A stretch of 16,211 nt of DNA from Euryarchaeota archaeon UBA229 (GTDB taxonomy: Archaea; Thermoplasmatota; Poseidoniia; Poseidoniales; Poseidoniaceae). The notes beneath the pieces are model-generated. The model was not told the origin of the DNA and did no database searches. It worked only from the letters and a program-made list of their open reading frames with translations. Positions 1-8,217 of the stretch are shown piece by piece. The stretch covers positions 1 to 16,211 of the forward strand of contig DAUW01000003.1 in NCBI GenBank assembly GCA_002505355.1, written 5' to 3'. Numbering within the stretch: the first letter of the stretch is position 1; the number at the start of each line of letters is the position of its first letter. A program made the position numbers and the translations under genes.

Positions 1-3000
1 GGTATATTGCTAAGCATTCTAACACCGTTTGAATCTTCGATATTCAATGATCTAATTGTTGGATATTCTAAATCCATTCCAACATATGTAACATAGTCAT
101 TATCAAAGCCGGGACCTCCACCATCAACCGGGTTTCCTGCTAAGTCGTAACACTCCACCCACAAACTAACTTTACCTTTCAAACCTGAATTAGCAAGGTC
201 ATTGTACGTACCGGTAAAAGTTGCATTTGGTGCTGCTCCATTGCTTGTAGTAGCAACCTGGATATACTCTGATGCTTCTGCTAAACCGTTAGAATTTGAG
301 TCGTGATCATATTCAACCCAAACGTGCAGTACTGCAGATTCTGGGGGGGTTGGAACATCACTAATTGCCAATCGGAAATCTTGCAGAAGTTTTGGTGTAG
401 CCCAAGAGTCATCATATACAGGACGCCAATTATCGTCGGAGTTGACATCTCCTTCCCCTGAATTCCGCTTGTACAACTCAAATGATAGGAGATTTGGATC
501 AAGAATGTCAATCGACAAATTGAATTGAATACCGCAATCCGAATCGGGATTGTATTCTGCTGGAGGACACAACGTGTCTCCACCCTCATAACCAGCTGCT
601 CTAAATCGGTAGGTTTCTAGCCCCGAGGCAAATAACCCTAAGTTAACATTCCAGTCGAAGTTTCCACCTATTGCACCAGACCGGTTGGCGATTTCGGTCC
701 AAGTAATATTGGTGAATTCACCGTCAATCTCGATACCTCTTTCCTCGACAACCAAGAAATAACTCGCTGGATTAGGAGCAACACTGAGCGATTCGAAGGT
801 TAAATTGCCTTTCAAGTTGATATCTTGATTAGAGTATGCTTGCACTAGTTGTTGCTCTGTTCCTGCTGAGTTAAGTAGCTTGAAGTCACTAATCATTATA
901 TCATTTTCAACCGCATTACCGTTCGCTGGATCAATCGAAATTCCAGAAAGCATACCAATTACGCCGTTATCTGCAACGGTTTCTGACAAAATTATGACTC
1001 TAGATTGGTCGTCCCACGTTGGGTTTACCGCAAACTTCCAGTCAATTTGTTGACCATCAGCAACCACGCTGGCTACCGATGATGGGTGCAGGGTAACGTA
1101 ATTATTATCATCGCCGATTTTGTACCACCCGGTCGCTAAATCGTAGCCGAGAGAAAACGAATCTTCCGTGGTTTTGAAGGTTATTTTACCTGCGGCCAAT
1201 AAAGCGCCAGTTGCCGAATCTACAGAATGTGTTGTTGTTATGTGATATAACTCGCCTGTTGAGTATAATCCATCATATTGGCTATTCCAAATCAATGTCG
1301 AGTCATAACCGGCTTGGCTAGTAACCGATAGGTTGCTCAAGGTGATTTTACCACCATTAGTGGATGTTGTCTCGACGGGTACATAGGTCTGAGTTCCTGT
1401 CGATTGTGTTGTGCCTTGGTTAGAAATTGCCACAAACTCTCTTAGATAGTTTGCAAAATCACCGTTTTGACCAATCTGGTGTTCTAAGTTGTAAACAACT
1501 CTCAAGTTTTCTACCTCGACTGCTCCGCCATTATTGCTATCAGATTGATTTATTTGTAACCCAATTCTTACCCAATCAATACCGCTAGAGTCGGTTTTAA
1601 TCACTGGAACAGTGGGGCTGGAGATGAAGTCTTGGAGTAGTTGCCTAGGCTTATCTTTACTGAATACGGTGTCATATAAATTGAAACTATCTTGATTTGG
1701 CGTGAAACTGACAATATTAGATTCTGCTCCTACCACTAGTGATAGCTCGAAGCCCTCATTGGTATTGTTGGCGTTGAATATGTCATTGTCAACAAACTTC
1801 AAATCAAAATAATGTAGTGTTGCGTCTTTAGGTAGCAAGAAGAACCCGTCAATAACCGTCCCGGTTATTGGATCTAAAGTAAACTTAACAGTGCTGATAC
1901 CTTGACTGACACCGTTACTTTCGCCAGCATAGAACATTGTTTGAAAGCCAAAATGGCCAAATCCTGGCTCAGTGAATTCCCACTCATTGGTTTGATCAAT
2001 CCCGTAGTCTACCTCAAGACCGCTGGCATGGTGGCCAAAAGTCAGTTGTATCCAGACATTGGAAACAAGACAATCACCGTTGAAAGTTAATTTTAGGTCG
2101 AACTCAAACATTGGTGATGAAAAATTACTCTCAACCTCGGCAAAAATTGCTGTGGGGAGAACCAAAAGAGGTGAGGATAATTCCATGTCCACTTGACAAT
2201 TTTTGGTGCCGCTCACATTAATGGCGTAGATAGGTTTGGAAAACTCACCACCATTACTTGAAATAAAACTTGTAGAATTGATGTGCATATCAAATCCTTT
2301 ATCATGGACGTAGTCAAATTCACCGTCAGTAACTGCTAGTTTTCTGTGTCGTGTTAAATCGTTGAACGTAATGCCCATTTCGGTACCAAAGGAATAGCCG
2401 TAAAAGATTGGTGTGGAAATTCTGTCAGTGCCCGAATCGAATTTTACTTCGATGTCGATGTAAGGGTAGGCACTAGCGTCCAAGTCCCACAATTCAATCA
2501 GTGACCCAGTCAATCCGTCAAATAAATCGCCGTCTGGGTTTTGCGCAACCTGTCCAGTTACTGCATCTCTAATTGTGTAGGTGAGTGAAGAGTCAGCCGG
2601 TTCGAAAGTATCTAAAAACAACAGACCGTAACCGTTTGGAGACTTTTGGTCATAGGTCTGAGGGGCGATTAGATTTTCCAGAACCATAGTCCCATCTGCA
2701 GCGTATTTCTCACCGACGGTGACATCATCAATGAACCATCCCGGCGTTGGGAATTGAGCAGTGTTACCCGGGGCATCGGCGTGAAACATGACGAAGTTGA
2801 TTTTGACATAATTGCCCAAGTATGGTGCTAAGTTTGCTGCAATTGTAGCCCAACCATCTTGATTTTGCGGGTTTATTGAAGTTCCAGCTAGACCAAATAC
2901 GTTGTTTTCAAGCGCACTGCATTGTGGGGAAATTCTGTCCCTGTTGGAGCCCGAGTCGTCCTTTGCATAGAGGCCGACTCCTGGACTAACTCCGGATGAT

Positions 3001-3806
3001 TCTGGGAAGTTGATCAATAATATCTCCGTCTGAGTATCGGCGGGACCAAAGCCACCAGTTGAAGAGTACTCTATCTCAAGGTATGCACAGTCATCATAGT
3101 AGTAATCACCATTACTATTGAATTTAGTTTCCATTTGATGCCATGATGAAAATCTTAGGTATGTATCATTAAGATTGTTATCCAAGTAAATCACTGGGGA
3201 CTTAAGTCTGTGTTCAGATTGACCGTTGATAAGATCGTCCCGGTAATCCACATCGAATATGTTGGTGCCCCAGCACATGTCGCCAGAGGCACATTCATCA
3301 GGCCCTTCACTCAATTCTCTCGTAAGGATGGCATTATAGTCCCAAGCAATTGGTTCACCTTGTTGGTCAAAGTAAACCGTTGAATTGTCAAAGTTACCAT
3401 TATTTTGCTCAAAATCAGTTACTAATGATTCTGAGGTTAACTGTACCGAATTTTGTAGTGTATCTTTGTTAAAGGTAAATTTAGTAGCATCATCAAACGA
3501 TGTGGCACCATTGTTATCGGCATCATTCCAGCTCTTAGATTCAATACCATCGTAACCGTTTGTTGTATTATGCATTAGAGGATTTGATGTTATGTTAACA
3601 GTAGCCGATGTGATAGTTTCACCGCTTCCTAGGTAAAAGCCACCATCGGTATTATTTGTCAAACTGAACCCATCTTTGAATTCTACAACAACCTCTGACG
3701 ACCCATCAGAAAAGGTAGTCACCGTTGATGCTGCTGCAAGAGGTGTCAAAATCATCAGTAGGGTCAAAAATAGTGACGTTTTTATCCGGTTTTTCTCAAT
3801 TCCCAT
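1..3806 (-). CDS. Giant secreted surface protein, partial (C-terminus outside window)
   Basis: One reading frame runs from an ATG at 3806-3804 to the left edge without a stop: 1268 codons seen, C-terminus missing. Residues 1-28 form a signal peptide: a basic start (EKNRIK), a hydrophobic core and an AAAS cleavage-like end. The rest is beta-rich, acidic and full of Asn, Asp, Gly, Ser and Thr, with many N-x-S/T sequons and few Lys or Cys. Residues about 105-360 resemble MAM/concanavalin-type jelly-roll domains, ending near residue 355 in GWFIDDVTV, like the GWYIDDV strand of MAM and immune-inhibitor-A modules. Residues 95-106 and 1169-1180 look like EF-hand or dockerin calcium loops. Repeated strands of the form ITLSNLSV suggest further beta-sandwich domains. 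It is probably exported by Sec and displayed at the surface. An adhesive or structural role is inferred; no peptidase or glycosidase motif is seen. It is transcribed away from the thioesterase. Confidence 0.85.
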   Translation of the reverse strand, partial: MGIEKNRIKTSLFLTLLMILTPLAAASTVTTFSDGSSEVVVEFKDGFSLTNNTDGGFYLGSGETITSATVNITSNPLMHNTTNGYDGIESKSWNDADNNGATSFDDATKFTFNKDTLQNSVQLTSESLVTDFEQNNGNFDNSTVYFDQQGEPIAWDYNAILTRELSEGPDECASGDMCWGTNIFDVDYRDDLINGQSEHRLKSPVIYLDNNLNDTYLRFSSWHQMETKFNSNGDYYYDDCAYLEIEYSSTGGFGPADTQTEILLINFPESSGVSPGVGLYAKDDSGSNRDRISPQCSALENNVFGLAGTSINPQNQDGWATIAANLAPYLGNYVKINFVMFHADAPGNTAQFPTPGWFIDDVTVGEKYAADGTMVLENLIAPQTYDQKSPNGYGLLFLDTFEPADSSLTYTIRDAVTGQVAQNPDGDLFDGLTGSLIELWDLDASAYPYIDIEVKFDSGTDRISTPIFYGYSFGTEMGITFNDLTRHRKLAVTDGEFDYVHDKGFDMHINSTSFISSNGGEFSKPIYAINVSGTKNCQVDMELSSPLLVLPTAIFAEVESNFSSPMFEFDLKLTFNGDCLVSNVWIQLTFGHHASGLEVDYGIDQTNEWEFTEPGFGHFGFQTMFYAGESNGVSQGISTVKFTLDPITGTVIDGFFLLPKDATLHYFDLKFVDNDIFNANNTNEGFELSLVVGAESNIVSFTPNQDSFNLYDTVFSKDKPRQLLQDFISSPTVPVIKTDSSGIDWVRIGLQINQSDSNNGGAVEVENLRVVYNLEHQIGQNGDFANYLREFVAISNQGTTQSTGTQTYVPVETTSTNGGKITLSNLSVTSQAGYDSTLIWNSQYDGLYSTGELYHITTTHSVDSATGALLAAGKITFKTTEDSFSLGYDLATGWYKIGDDNNYVTLHPSSVASVVADGQQIDWKFAVNPTWDDQSRVIILSETVADNGVIGMLSGISIDPANGNAVENDIMISDFKLLNSAGTEQQLVQAYSNQDINLKGNLTFESLSVAPNPASYFLVVEERGIEIDGEFTNITWTEIANRSGAIGGNFDWNVNLGLFASGLETYRFRAAGYEGGDTLCPPAEYNPDSDCGIQFNLSIDILDPNLLSFELYKRNSGEGDVNSDDNWRPVYDDSWATPKLLQDFRLAISDVPTPPESAVLHVWVEYDHDSNSNGLAEASEYIQVATTSNGAAPNATFTGTYNDLANSGLKGKVSLWVECYDLAGNPVDGGGPGFDNDYVTYVGMDLEYPTIRSLNIEDSNGVRMLSNI

Positions 3807-4030
3807 GCTATCGCCAGTTCCTATCCAAGACTTCCATGTCTAAAATGCATCGCTTTTTCGTAAACAAAAGGCATCATCGTGAGGCTAATCGGTCGAATTT
3901 ACTCAATGAGAAAGAAGTAATCTAGGTTATTACACGCAACACTCTGTGTTGTTAGTCCCGGAGACAATAAACTGTTTTGAGTTGATATTTTACAGCATGA
4001 GTTCTTGAACTAGAAACCCCTCCGACAGCC
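3807..4030. promoter_or_regulatory. Divergent intergenic region with inverted repeat
   Basis: This 224-bp gap separates the divergent surface-protein and thioesterase genes and should hold both promoters. A TATA-like TATTTTA at 3986-3992 lies about 40 bp before the thioesterase ATG. On the minus strand an A-rich BRE-like run is followed by ATTTTAGA at about 3845-3838, a weak candidate for the surface gene. CAACAC-TCT-GTGTTG at 3937-3951 is a perfect 6-bp inverted repeat of operator size. No convincing gene is present; the plus-strand frame crossing 3725-3925 has no ribosome binding site, and its first part lies antisense to the signal-peptide codons. Confidence 0.35.
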
Positions 4031-4492
4031 ATGGAACCATATTCCAAAGAGCCTGTGACTTTGATAGAGCACGTATTTCCCGGGGACACAAACGACCATG
4101 ATACCTTATTTGGCGGAAAACTATTATCCATCATGGACAAGGCTGGTGGAATCTCTTGCTCTAAGTTTGCCCATCGAGAATTTGTGACAATATCCATTGA
4201 CACGTTGAAATTTATCGCCCCTGCACGCCAAGGCGATTTATTAGAGGTGACGGGAAAGGTGGTTTACACCAGCACTCATACGGCCTGTTCTAAAGTAACG
4301 GCACTAGCAGTTAACAAAGCAACCTGGGAAAAGAAAAAGATTTGCGAGGGTTACTTCTTCTTTGTTGCTATTGATTCGATGATGCGGCCGATACCCATTC
4401 CTCAATTTGTCGTGGAAAATGACGATGAGCAGACCGAGTGGAACAAGGCGGAGCAAATCAGGAACAACATGATTACCGATAAAGTGGATTAA
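4031..4492 (+). CDS. Acyl-CoA thioesterase, hotdog fold (YciA/BACH type)
   Basis: The 153-residue product should hydrolyse acyl-CoA thioesters to free acid and CoA in the cytosol. Residues 15-36 carry the family signature: VFPGDTNDHDTLFGGK followed by a helix ending in D36, matching the usual pattern N-x-H-G-T-x-F-G-G-x(6)-D. N21, H23 and D36 are kept, but the usual Gly after His is Asp (D24). Residues 51-65 (FVTISIDTLKFIAPA) fit the central helix-to-strand core. The length suits a single hotdog domain that works as a dimer or hexamer. A short acidic, polar tail follows residue 128. The start is the first ATG in frame and leaves a normal N-terminus; no Shine-Dalgarno is seen. It is first in a plus-strand run. 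Acyl chain preference cannot be read from sequence. Phenylacetyl- or other short-chain CoA esters are alternatives. Confidence 0.88.
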   Translation: MEPYSKEPVTLIEHVFPGDTNDHDTLFGGKLLSIMDKAGGISCSKFAHREFVTISIDTLKFIAPARQGDLLEVTGKVVYTSTHTACSKVTALAVNKATWEKKKICEGYFFFVAIDSMMRPIPIPQFVVENDDEQTEWNKAEQIRNNMITDKVD

Positions 4493-4525
4493 ATCCACTC
4501 AGGATGAATTATCTGACAGGGTGGA
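4483..4525 (+). promoter_or_regulatory. Competing hairpins at gene junction, covering stop codon and next RBS
   Basis: AGTGGATT-A-AATCCACT at 4483-4499 is a perfect inverted repeat around the thioesterase TAA (4490-4492), usable as a 6-bp stem with loop TTAAA. The right arm TCCACTC (4494-4500) can instead pair over 7 bp, one of them G-U, with GGGTGGA (4519-4525). That segment contains the GGGTGG Shine-Dalgarno of the next gene, 7 nt before its ATG at 4532. The two folds exclude each other, so ribosome passage through the stop could change access to the second start. The base pairing is read directly; the regulatory role is inferred. Confidence 0.4.
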
Positions 4526-4531
4526 CCACAT

Positions 4532-5554
4532 ATGACGGTGCTCAATATTGCGATGGTTGGTTCTGATGAACTAGCTAGAGAAATTGCTAAACCAACAGAT
4601 CAACGAGACGTTCACACATATGTTCACAAAGAATACCAAGATGAGATTGCAAAAATAATCTCGATAATTAGACCAGTGAAGTACCCTGAACGTCTTAGGC
4701 CTCTGCTCAACTCGATTTCTGCCGCAAGAGTAGGAATAATTGAAATCAATGTGTTAGACGCAACGCTGGGCGAAACTTTGGTTGCATTTGCTAGTTCAAG
4801 CATCAAATTAGGTATTGTTGTAGTCAATCCACCAAACGGCGAGTGGGTTGACCAAGACATGGCTGAAAAGATGTTCCAACAAGCCGGGTTGACCCAATGG
4901 CAATTTATGGGTCGAGACGGGGTTGAAATTAGAAACCAGTTGTACAAACTTATGGAACAAATCGAGCAAGAACTAATTCAATCTGCCGCGTCACCGCTAG
5001 TGGTTAGCATTGACCAACATTTCAACGTCAAAGGAATCGGTTTGGTTGCCATAGGTTATGTCCAAAGTGGGACGCTTGAGGTACATGATGAACTTCACAT
5101 TTTGCCTGCTAAGACAGGTGGGAGCACAAAGTCACTACAGGTTATGGACGATGATGTTAAACTGGCACAGTCTGGCGATCGAGTTGGCATTGCGATTCGA
5201 GGAGCGAAGGATGATTCGCTCAGCAATGGCACAATAATTGTCAAACCTGCCATTGATGATAAAAAAACCAATACCCAAATTCCCTTGTCCGTAATTGAGC
5301 ATAATCTGTCAAAATTACATGTGACCGCCTCTCCATTTCAAAAGAGAGTTCTCAAAGAGGGTGATGTAATTCATATCAGCACTGATTTGCAATTCACTGT
5401 GGGAAGAATAAAGTCCGTGGATGGAAATTGTTTGGTAGTTGAGTGGGAATCTCCAGTGTACATAAGGCGAGAAAACCCTAACCCTGCAATAATTGCCCAA
5501 TTAGATTCAAACCCAAGAATAATTGGCTCAGCAGACCTAGTGACAATGGATTGA
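4532..5554 (+). CDS. SelB/EF-Tu-like translation factor paralogue with degenerate GTPase domain
   Basis: The product has 340 residues. Residues 157-237 are a clear EF-Tu domain 2: the IDQHFNVKGIG strand, a GYVQSGTLEVHDEL turn, SLQVMDDDVKLAQSGDRVGIAIRG and NGTIIV. Residues about 245-340 fit the following EF-Tu beta-barrel. The N-terminal 1-150 has the place and rough alpha/beta pattern of a GTPase domain, but the G motifs are gone. Where GHVDHGKT is expected there is VGSDELAREIAK (9-20), and no DxxG or NKxD equivalent stands out. This matches archaeal proteins annotated as EF-Tu domain 2 or SelB-like, which exist as pseudo-GTPase paralogues of the selenocysteine factor. A role on the ribosome or in tRNA binding is likely but unproven; true selenocysteine insertion is improbable without GTP-binding motifs. 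GGGTGG at 4519-4524 supports this start. It lies 39 bp after the thioesterase and is probably co-transcribed with it. Confidence 0.8.
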   Translation: MTVLNIAMVGSDELAREIAKPTDQRDVHTYVHKEYQDEIAKIISIIRPVKYPERLRPLLNSISAARVGIIEINVLDATLGETLVAFASSSIKLGIVVVNPPNGEWVDQDMAEKMFQQAGLTQWQFMGRDGVEIRNQLYKLMEQIEQELIQSAASPLVVSIDQHFNVKGIGLVAIGYVQSGTLEVHDELHILPAKTGGSTKSLQVMDDDVKLAQSGDRVGIAIRGAKDDSLSNGTIIVKPAIDDKKTNTQIPLSVIEHNLSKLHVTASPFQKRVLKEGDVIHISTDLQFTVGRIKSVDGNCLVVEWESPVYIRRENPNPAIIAQLDSNPRIIGSADLVTMD

Positions 5555-5568
5555 TTCGGCAAGAAATT

Positions 5569-5612
5569 ACCACTGCTAAACTAGGGCAATATTGGGATAA
5601 TTTTGCGGTGGT
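5569..5612 (+). repeat. Inverted repeat between SelB-like gene and 545-residue gene
   Basis: ACCACTGC (5569-5576) can pair with GCGGTGGT (5605-5612) over 8 bp including one G-U, leaving a loop of 28 nt that contains a short T run. It sits in the 92-bp gap after the SelB-like stop and 34 bp before the next ATG. It may be a weak terminator or a leader structure. The long loop makes this a modest candidate. Confidence 0.25.
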
Positions 5613-5646
5613 TTGATAACCTAAACAGTTTGCTTGGTTCACTGGG

Positions 5647-7284
5647 ATGCAGTCAACAGGTCGCGTAGCATATTCATCGGTAGAGTCAAGTGATGTCAAA
5701 ATAGACTCTCTGTACTTAGATGGTGCGTCTGGTAAAGTAGTTGCAAGTATCGATGAGAGAATGCTTAGTTTGGAGGCAAAATCAGGCCATGGACTTGATA
5801 TAAAGATACACACAATCAATCGAGTTCAGCATCATCATACACGACTTGTTCCAGGATATGTCGCAACTTTAGGTCTCGCATTAGTTTGGTCTGGTATACG
5901 GATTTTTGCGACTGGCTCACTACAAATGGTCGCCGTACTTAGTGGACTATGCCTTATTTTAGGGTGGGCAATAACCCGTAAGCCGACCCTCACGATTGAC
6001 ACCGAAGCAGGTGATTGTCACGTGATTACCGGGAATGATTTCTCACTTCTAAAACTAAATACGATACTTATGAAATTACAAAAAGGGTTTACTCTCCAAG
6101 AAGCCTCGGATGGATTAGAGGTACTCGGTAGTGATGCCCAGTACCCTAGAAATGCGATCCTTGAAACCAACACGATACCTGTTGACATTCCAACTGTGAC
6201 CCGTCCTGAATCAATTGCAACTTTCCTATCGAGCGATATCGCAGAATCTACGGCTTTGGAACCTGAGACATTACCAGTCATGGATTTAAGTATCTTTGAC
6301 AATCAATTTCCGCCAACTTCTGTATCTGAGCCAGTAACTCCAACCTGGCAAGACATGGCTAGCGAAAAGAGGGATAGGTTACCTGCAGCAGGTGCCAATT
6401 CACTGATTGAGCGAGGGATTAACAACGTTGGTGACCGGAGAGAACGGCAAGAGAGTCATCCAATGTCAATGTTCGATAAGATGGATTTTGATTTGCCCAC
6501 CAGTGTGCAAACACCTCAGCAGGCTGTTCAATCTGGACCGCCCTCGTCCGGATTACTTGGGCACGTGAACTCGCAGTTAGAAACCGAGGCTGGCCCAGCA
6601 CAGATGCCCGAGTTATTACCGAGTTTCTGGAGCAGAGATGGCTATCACAGCCCCAACGAAATAGCACAAGAAGAGACTGCTAGTGAATTGTCAGGATTTA
6701 ATTCTCCAGACACACTACTAGGAAATATCGATTTTGATGGCAATGAGGTTGAATCACTAGTAGCTAGCGCTCGCCGAGCCAGCAACGAAAATAGAAAATT
6801 GCCGAGTTCCGAACCGACACTTACGAGTCATAACTCACGCTTGAGAAAGAAGAGTACTGCCAATAATTCAAGGTTAGTTAAGCGAAGGACGGGGACTAAC
6901 CGCAATACACAGCGAAGGGGCCGATTAGTACCATCAATTGGTAATGCAGTCAGAGATCTCGGTAGTTCGCTAACCAATCGACTGATAAATTCATTTGAAG
7001 AAGTTAGTAACCAGCCAACAAATCTGCGTGAACGTGCTGATGAGGCGCAGCAGGATGAGTTGGAAACCTTCCGCAACTTGGCAGAAAGTAATGGTGGACT
7101 AATCCCAGATGAAAAGGCTAGACAACTCGAAGCCAATGTGCGGCGTAGAAATTCACTCATAGAACAGAATGAACAGGAATTTGCCGATTCGGAAAACCCA
7201 CTTTCTTGGACCGAATTAGTCGATTCGGAAGAACACAAGAATTCAAGTTCCGGTAAAGGCGGTTTACCAAGAATTGATTTGTAG
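5647..7284 (+). CDS. Membrane-anchored protein of unknown function with long disordered tail
   Basis: I do not recognise this 545-residue protein as a named family. Residues 1-60 are beta-rich. Two hydrophobic segments at about 68-88 and 92-110 form a close transmembrane hairpin. Residues 112-160 return to a strand-then-helix pattern (PTLTIDTEAGDCHVITG, then LLKLNTILMKLQKG). A beta half, a two-helix hairpin and a second beta half recall small bacterial PH-like or DUF6232-like membrane proteins, which is inference from pattern only. From about 165 to 545 the chain is low in hydrophobics and rich in Ser, Pro, Glu, Asn and Gln, so probably disordered. It carries a strongly basic patch at 397-428 (KK, KRR, RR clusters) and a charged, likely helical stretch at about 455-505. 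Both ends should face the cytosol. No signal peptide or catalytic motif is seen. Its TAG abuts the kinase stop directly. Confidence 0.7.
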   Translation: MQSTGRVAYSSVESSDVKIDSLYLDGASGKVVASIDERMLSLEAKSGHGLDIKIHTINRVQHHHTRLVPGYVATLGLALVWSGIRIFATGSLQMVAVLSGLCLILGWAITRKPTLTIDTEAGDCHVITGNDFSLLKLNTILMKLQKGFTLQEASDGLEVLGSDAQYPRNAILETNTIPVDIPTVTRPESIATFLSSDIAESTALEPETLPVMDLSIFDNQFPPTSVSEPVTPTWQDMASEKRDRLPAAGANSLIERGINNVGDRRERQESHPMSMFDKMDFDLPTSVQTPQQAVQSGPPSSGLLGHVNSQLETEAGPAQMPELLPSFWSRDGYHSPNEIAQEETASELSGFNSPDTLLGNIDFDGNEVESLVASARRASNENRKLPSSEPTLTSHNSRLRKKSTANNSRLVKRRTGTNRNTQRRGRLVPSIGNAVRDLGSSLTNRLINSFEEVSNQPTNLRERADEAQQDELETFRNLAESNGGLIPDEKARQLEANVRRRNSLIEQNEQEFADSENPLSWTELVDSEEHKNSSSGKGGLPRIDL

Positions 7285-8205
7285 TCAAGACAGTATCCGT
7301 TGGAATGCTGCAAGCCTTGCGTCAAACATTTCCTTGCTTAATTCTAATAATCCAGATGTCCCAAATGATTCTAGCGTGAAACTAGCCGTAACAGTCGCTC
7401 GCACAAGCGCCTCTCTCAATTCAGTTTTAGTGAGGTCCCCATCGCCGGCGGCTAGATATGCCGCAATCGTCCCAGCAAAGGAATCACCACAACCGGTTGG
7501 GTCCACAACATTCTCTGTGGGATATGCTGGCAATGCAATTATTTCTTCACCATGAAATGCTAAAACACCATTCTCCCCCTTTTTGACAATCAAAGTTTGG
7601 CAACCAACCATTTGGATTAGCTGCTTTGCGGCTCTAATTAGGTTATCATCACCAGCAAGCATCCTTACTTCACCATCATTGATAATTATCAAATCGACAC
7701 TGGCCATTACTGCCAACAAGTCTTGACGAGCAATTTCGATCCACAGATTCATCGAGTCAAGCATCGACAAACGAGCACCTTTTGCCTGCTCTAGAACTTT
7801 CATTTGGAGCATCGGCACTAGGTTGGCACAAAACAATACTTGCGGATTGGTCGATTCGGCAGGCACTTTGGGGTCAAAGTCTCCAAAAACATTCAGTTGA
7901 GTGTCATGGGTTTTAGCAACCCCCATATCTCCTTCATACGAGCCCTCCCAACGAAAGGTCTTACCCTCGGCTATCTCTAAACCGCTTAGGTCAAGGCCGA
8001 GTGATTCCAGCATAGCAATGTCGCGTTGTTGGAAATCTTGCCCGACAACACCTACAAGACCGACTTTATCGAGTGCTAGGTAGTTAGCGTGGAAGCGACT
8101 GGCAATCCCAGCATAAACCGCTGAGCCACCGAGCGCATCCTCAACATTGCCTGCTGGTGATGTAACGCTGTCATAAGCAATACTTCCGACCATTAGAACG
8201 TCCAC
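7285..8205 (-). CDS. PfkB-family carbohydrate/nucleoside kinase
   Basis: A 306-residue ribokinase-fold kinase, likely using ATP to phosphorylate a sugar or nucleoside hydroxyl. GGSAVYAG at 26-33 is the N-terminal substrate-binding motif, NDGEV (176-180) sits where N-x-x-E binds Mg-phosphate, and KKGENG (208-213) precedes DPTGCGDSFAG (235-245), the PfkB signature 2 with anion-hole glycines and catalytic base D241. Length is typical. The frame extends to a GTG at 8214, but the Shine-Dalgarno GAGGTGAT (8217-8210) would overlap that codon, so the GTG at 8205, eight nt past GAGG, is the better start (MDVLMVGS). It follows biotin carboxylase, whose TGA lies inside this same ribosome binding region, implying coupled translation. 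The substrate cannot be told; ribokinase, adenosine/cytidine kinase and fructokinase subgroups all remain possible. Confidence 0.88.
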   Translation of the reverse strand: MDVLMVGSIAYDSVTSPAGNVEDALGGSAVYAGIASRFHANYLALDKVGLVGVVGQDFQQRDIAMLESLGLDLSGLEIAEGKTFRWEGSYEGDMGVAKTHDTQLNVFGDFDPKVPAESTNPQVLFCANLVPMLQMKVLEQAKGARLSMLDSMNLWIEIARQDLLAVMASVDLIIINDGEVRMLAGDDNLIRAAKQLIQMVGCQTLIVKKGENGVLAFHGEEIIALPAYPTENVVDPTGCGDSFAGTIAAYLAAGDGDLTKTELREALVRATVTASFTLESFGTSGLLELSKEMFDARLAAFQRILS

Positions 8206-8209
8206 TTTA

Positions 8210-8217
8210 ATCACCTC
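8210..8217 (-). promoter_or_regulatory. Shine-Dalgarno GAGGTGAT of the PfkB kinase
   Basis: GAGGTGAT is a full 8-nt match to the archaeal anti-Shine-Dalgarno (AUCACCUC). It overlaps the biotin carboxylase stop (TGA, 8218-8216) and places the GTG at 8205 at ideal spacing. It decides the kinase start and indicates stop-start coupling. Confidence 0.75.

Noticed and set aside
281..589. Minus-strand 102-codon frame
   Set aside because: It lies in a different frame inside the long surface-protein gene, has no recognisable domain, and the enclosing frame is open for 1268 codons with sensible protein composition.
3725..3925. Plus-strand 66-codon frame across the surface gene start
   Set aside because: Its first part is antisense to the signal-peptide codons, it has no ribosome binding site and no familiar sequence; its hydrophobic look is a by-product of overlap.
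6828..7325. Minus-strand 165-codon frame opposite the 545-residue gene
   Set aside because: It is antisense to a better supported frame, rich in Ser, Leu and Arg as expected of a shadow, and overlaps the kinase gene end.
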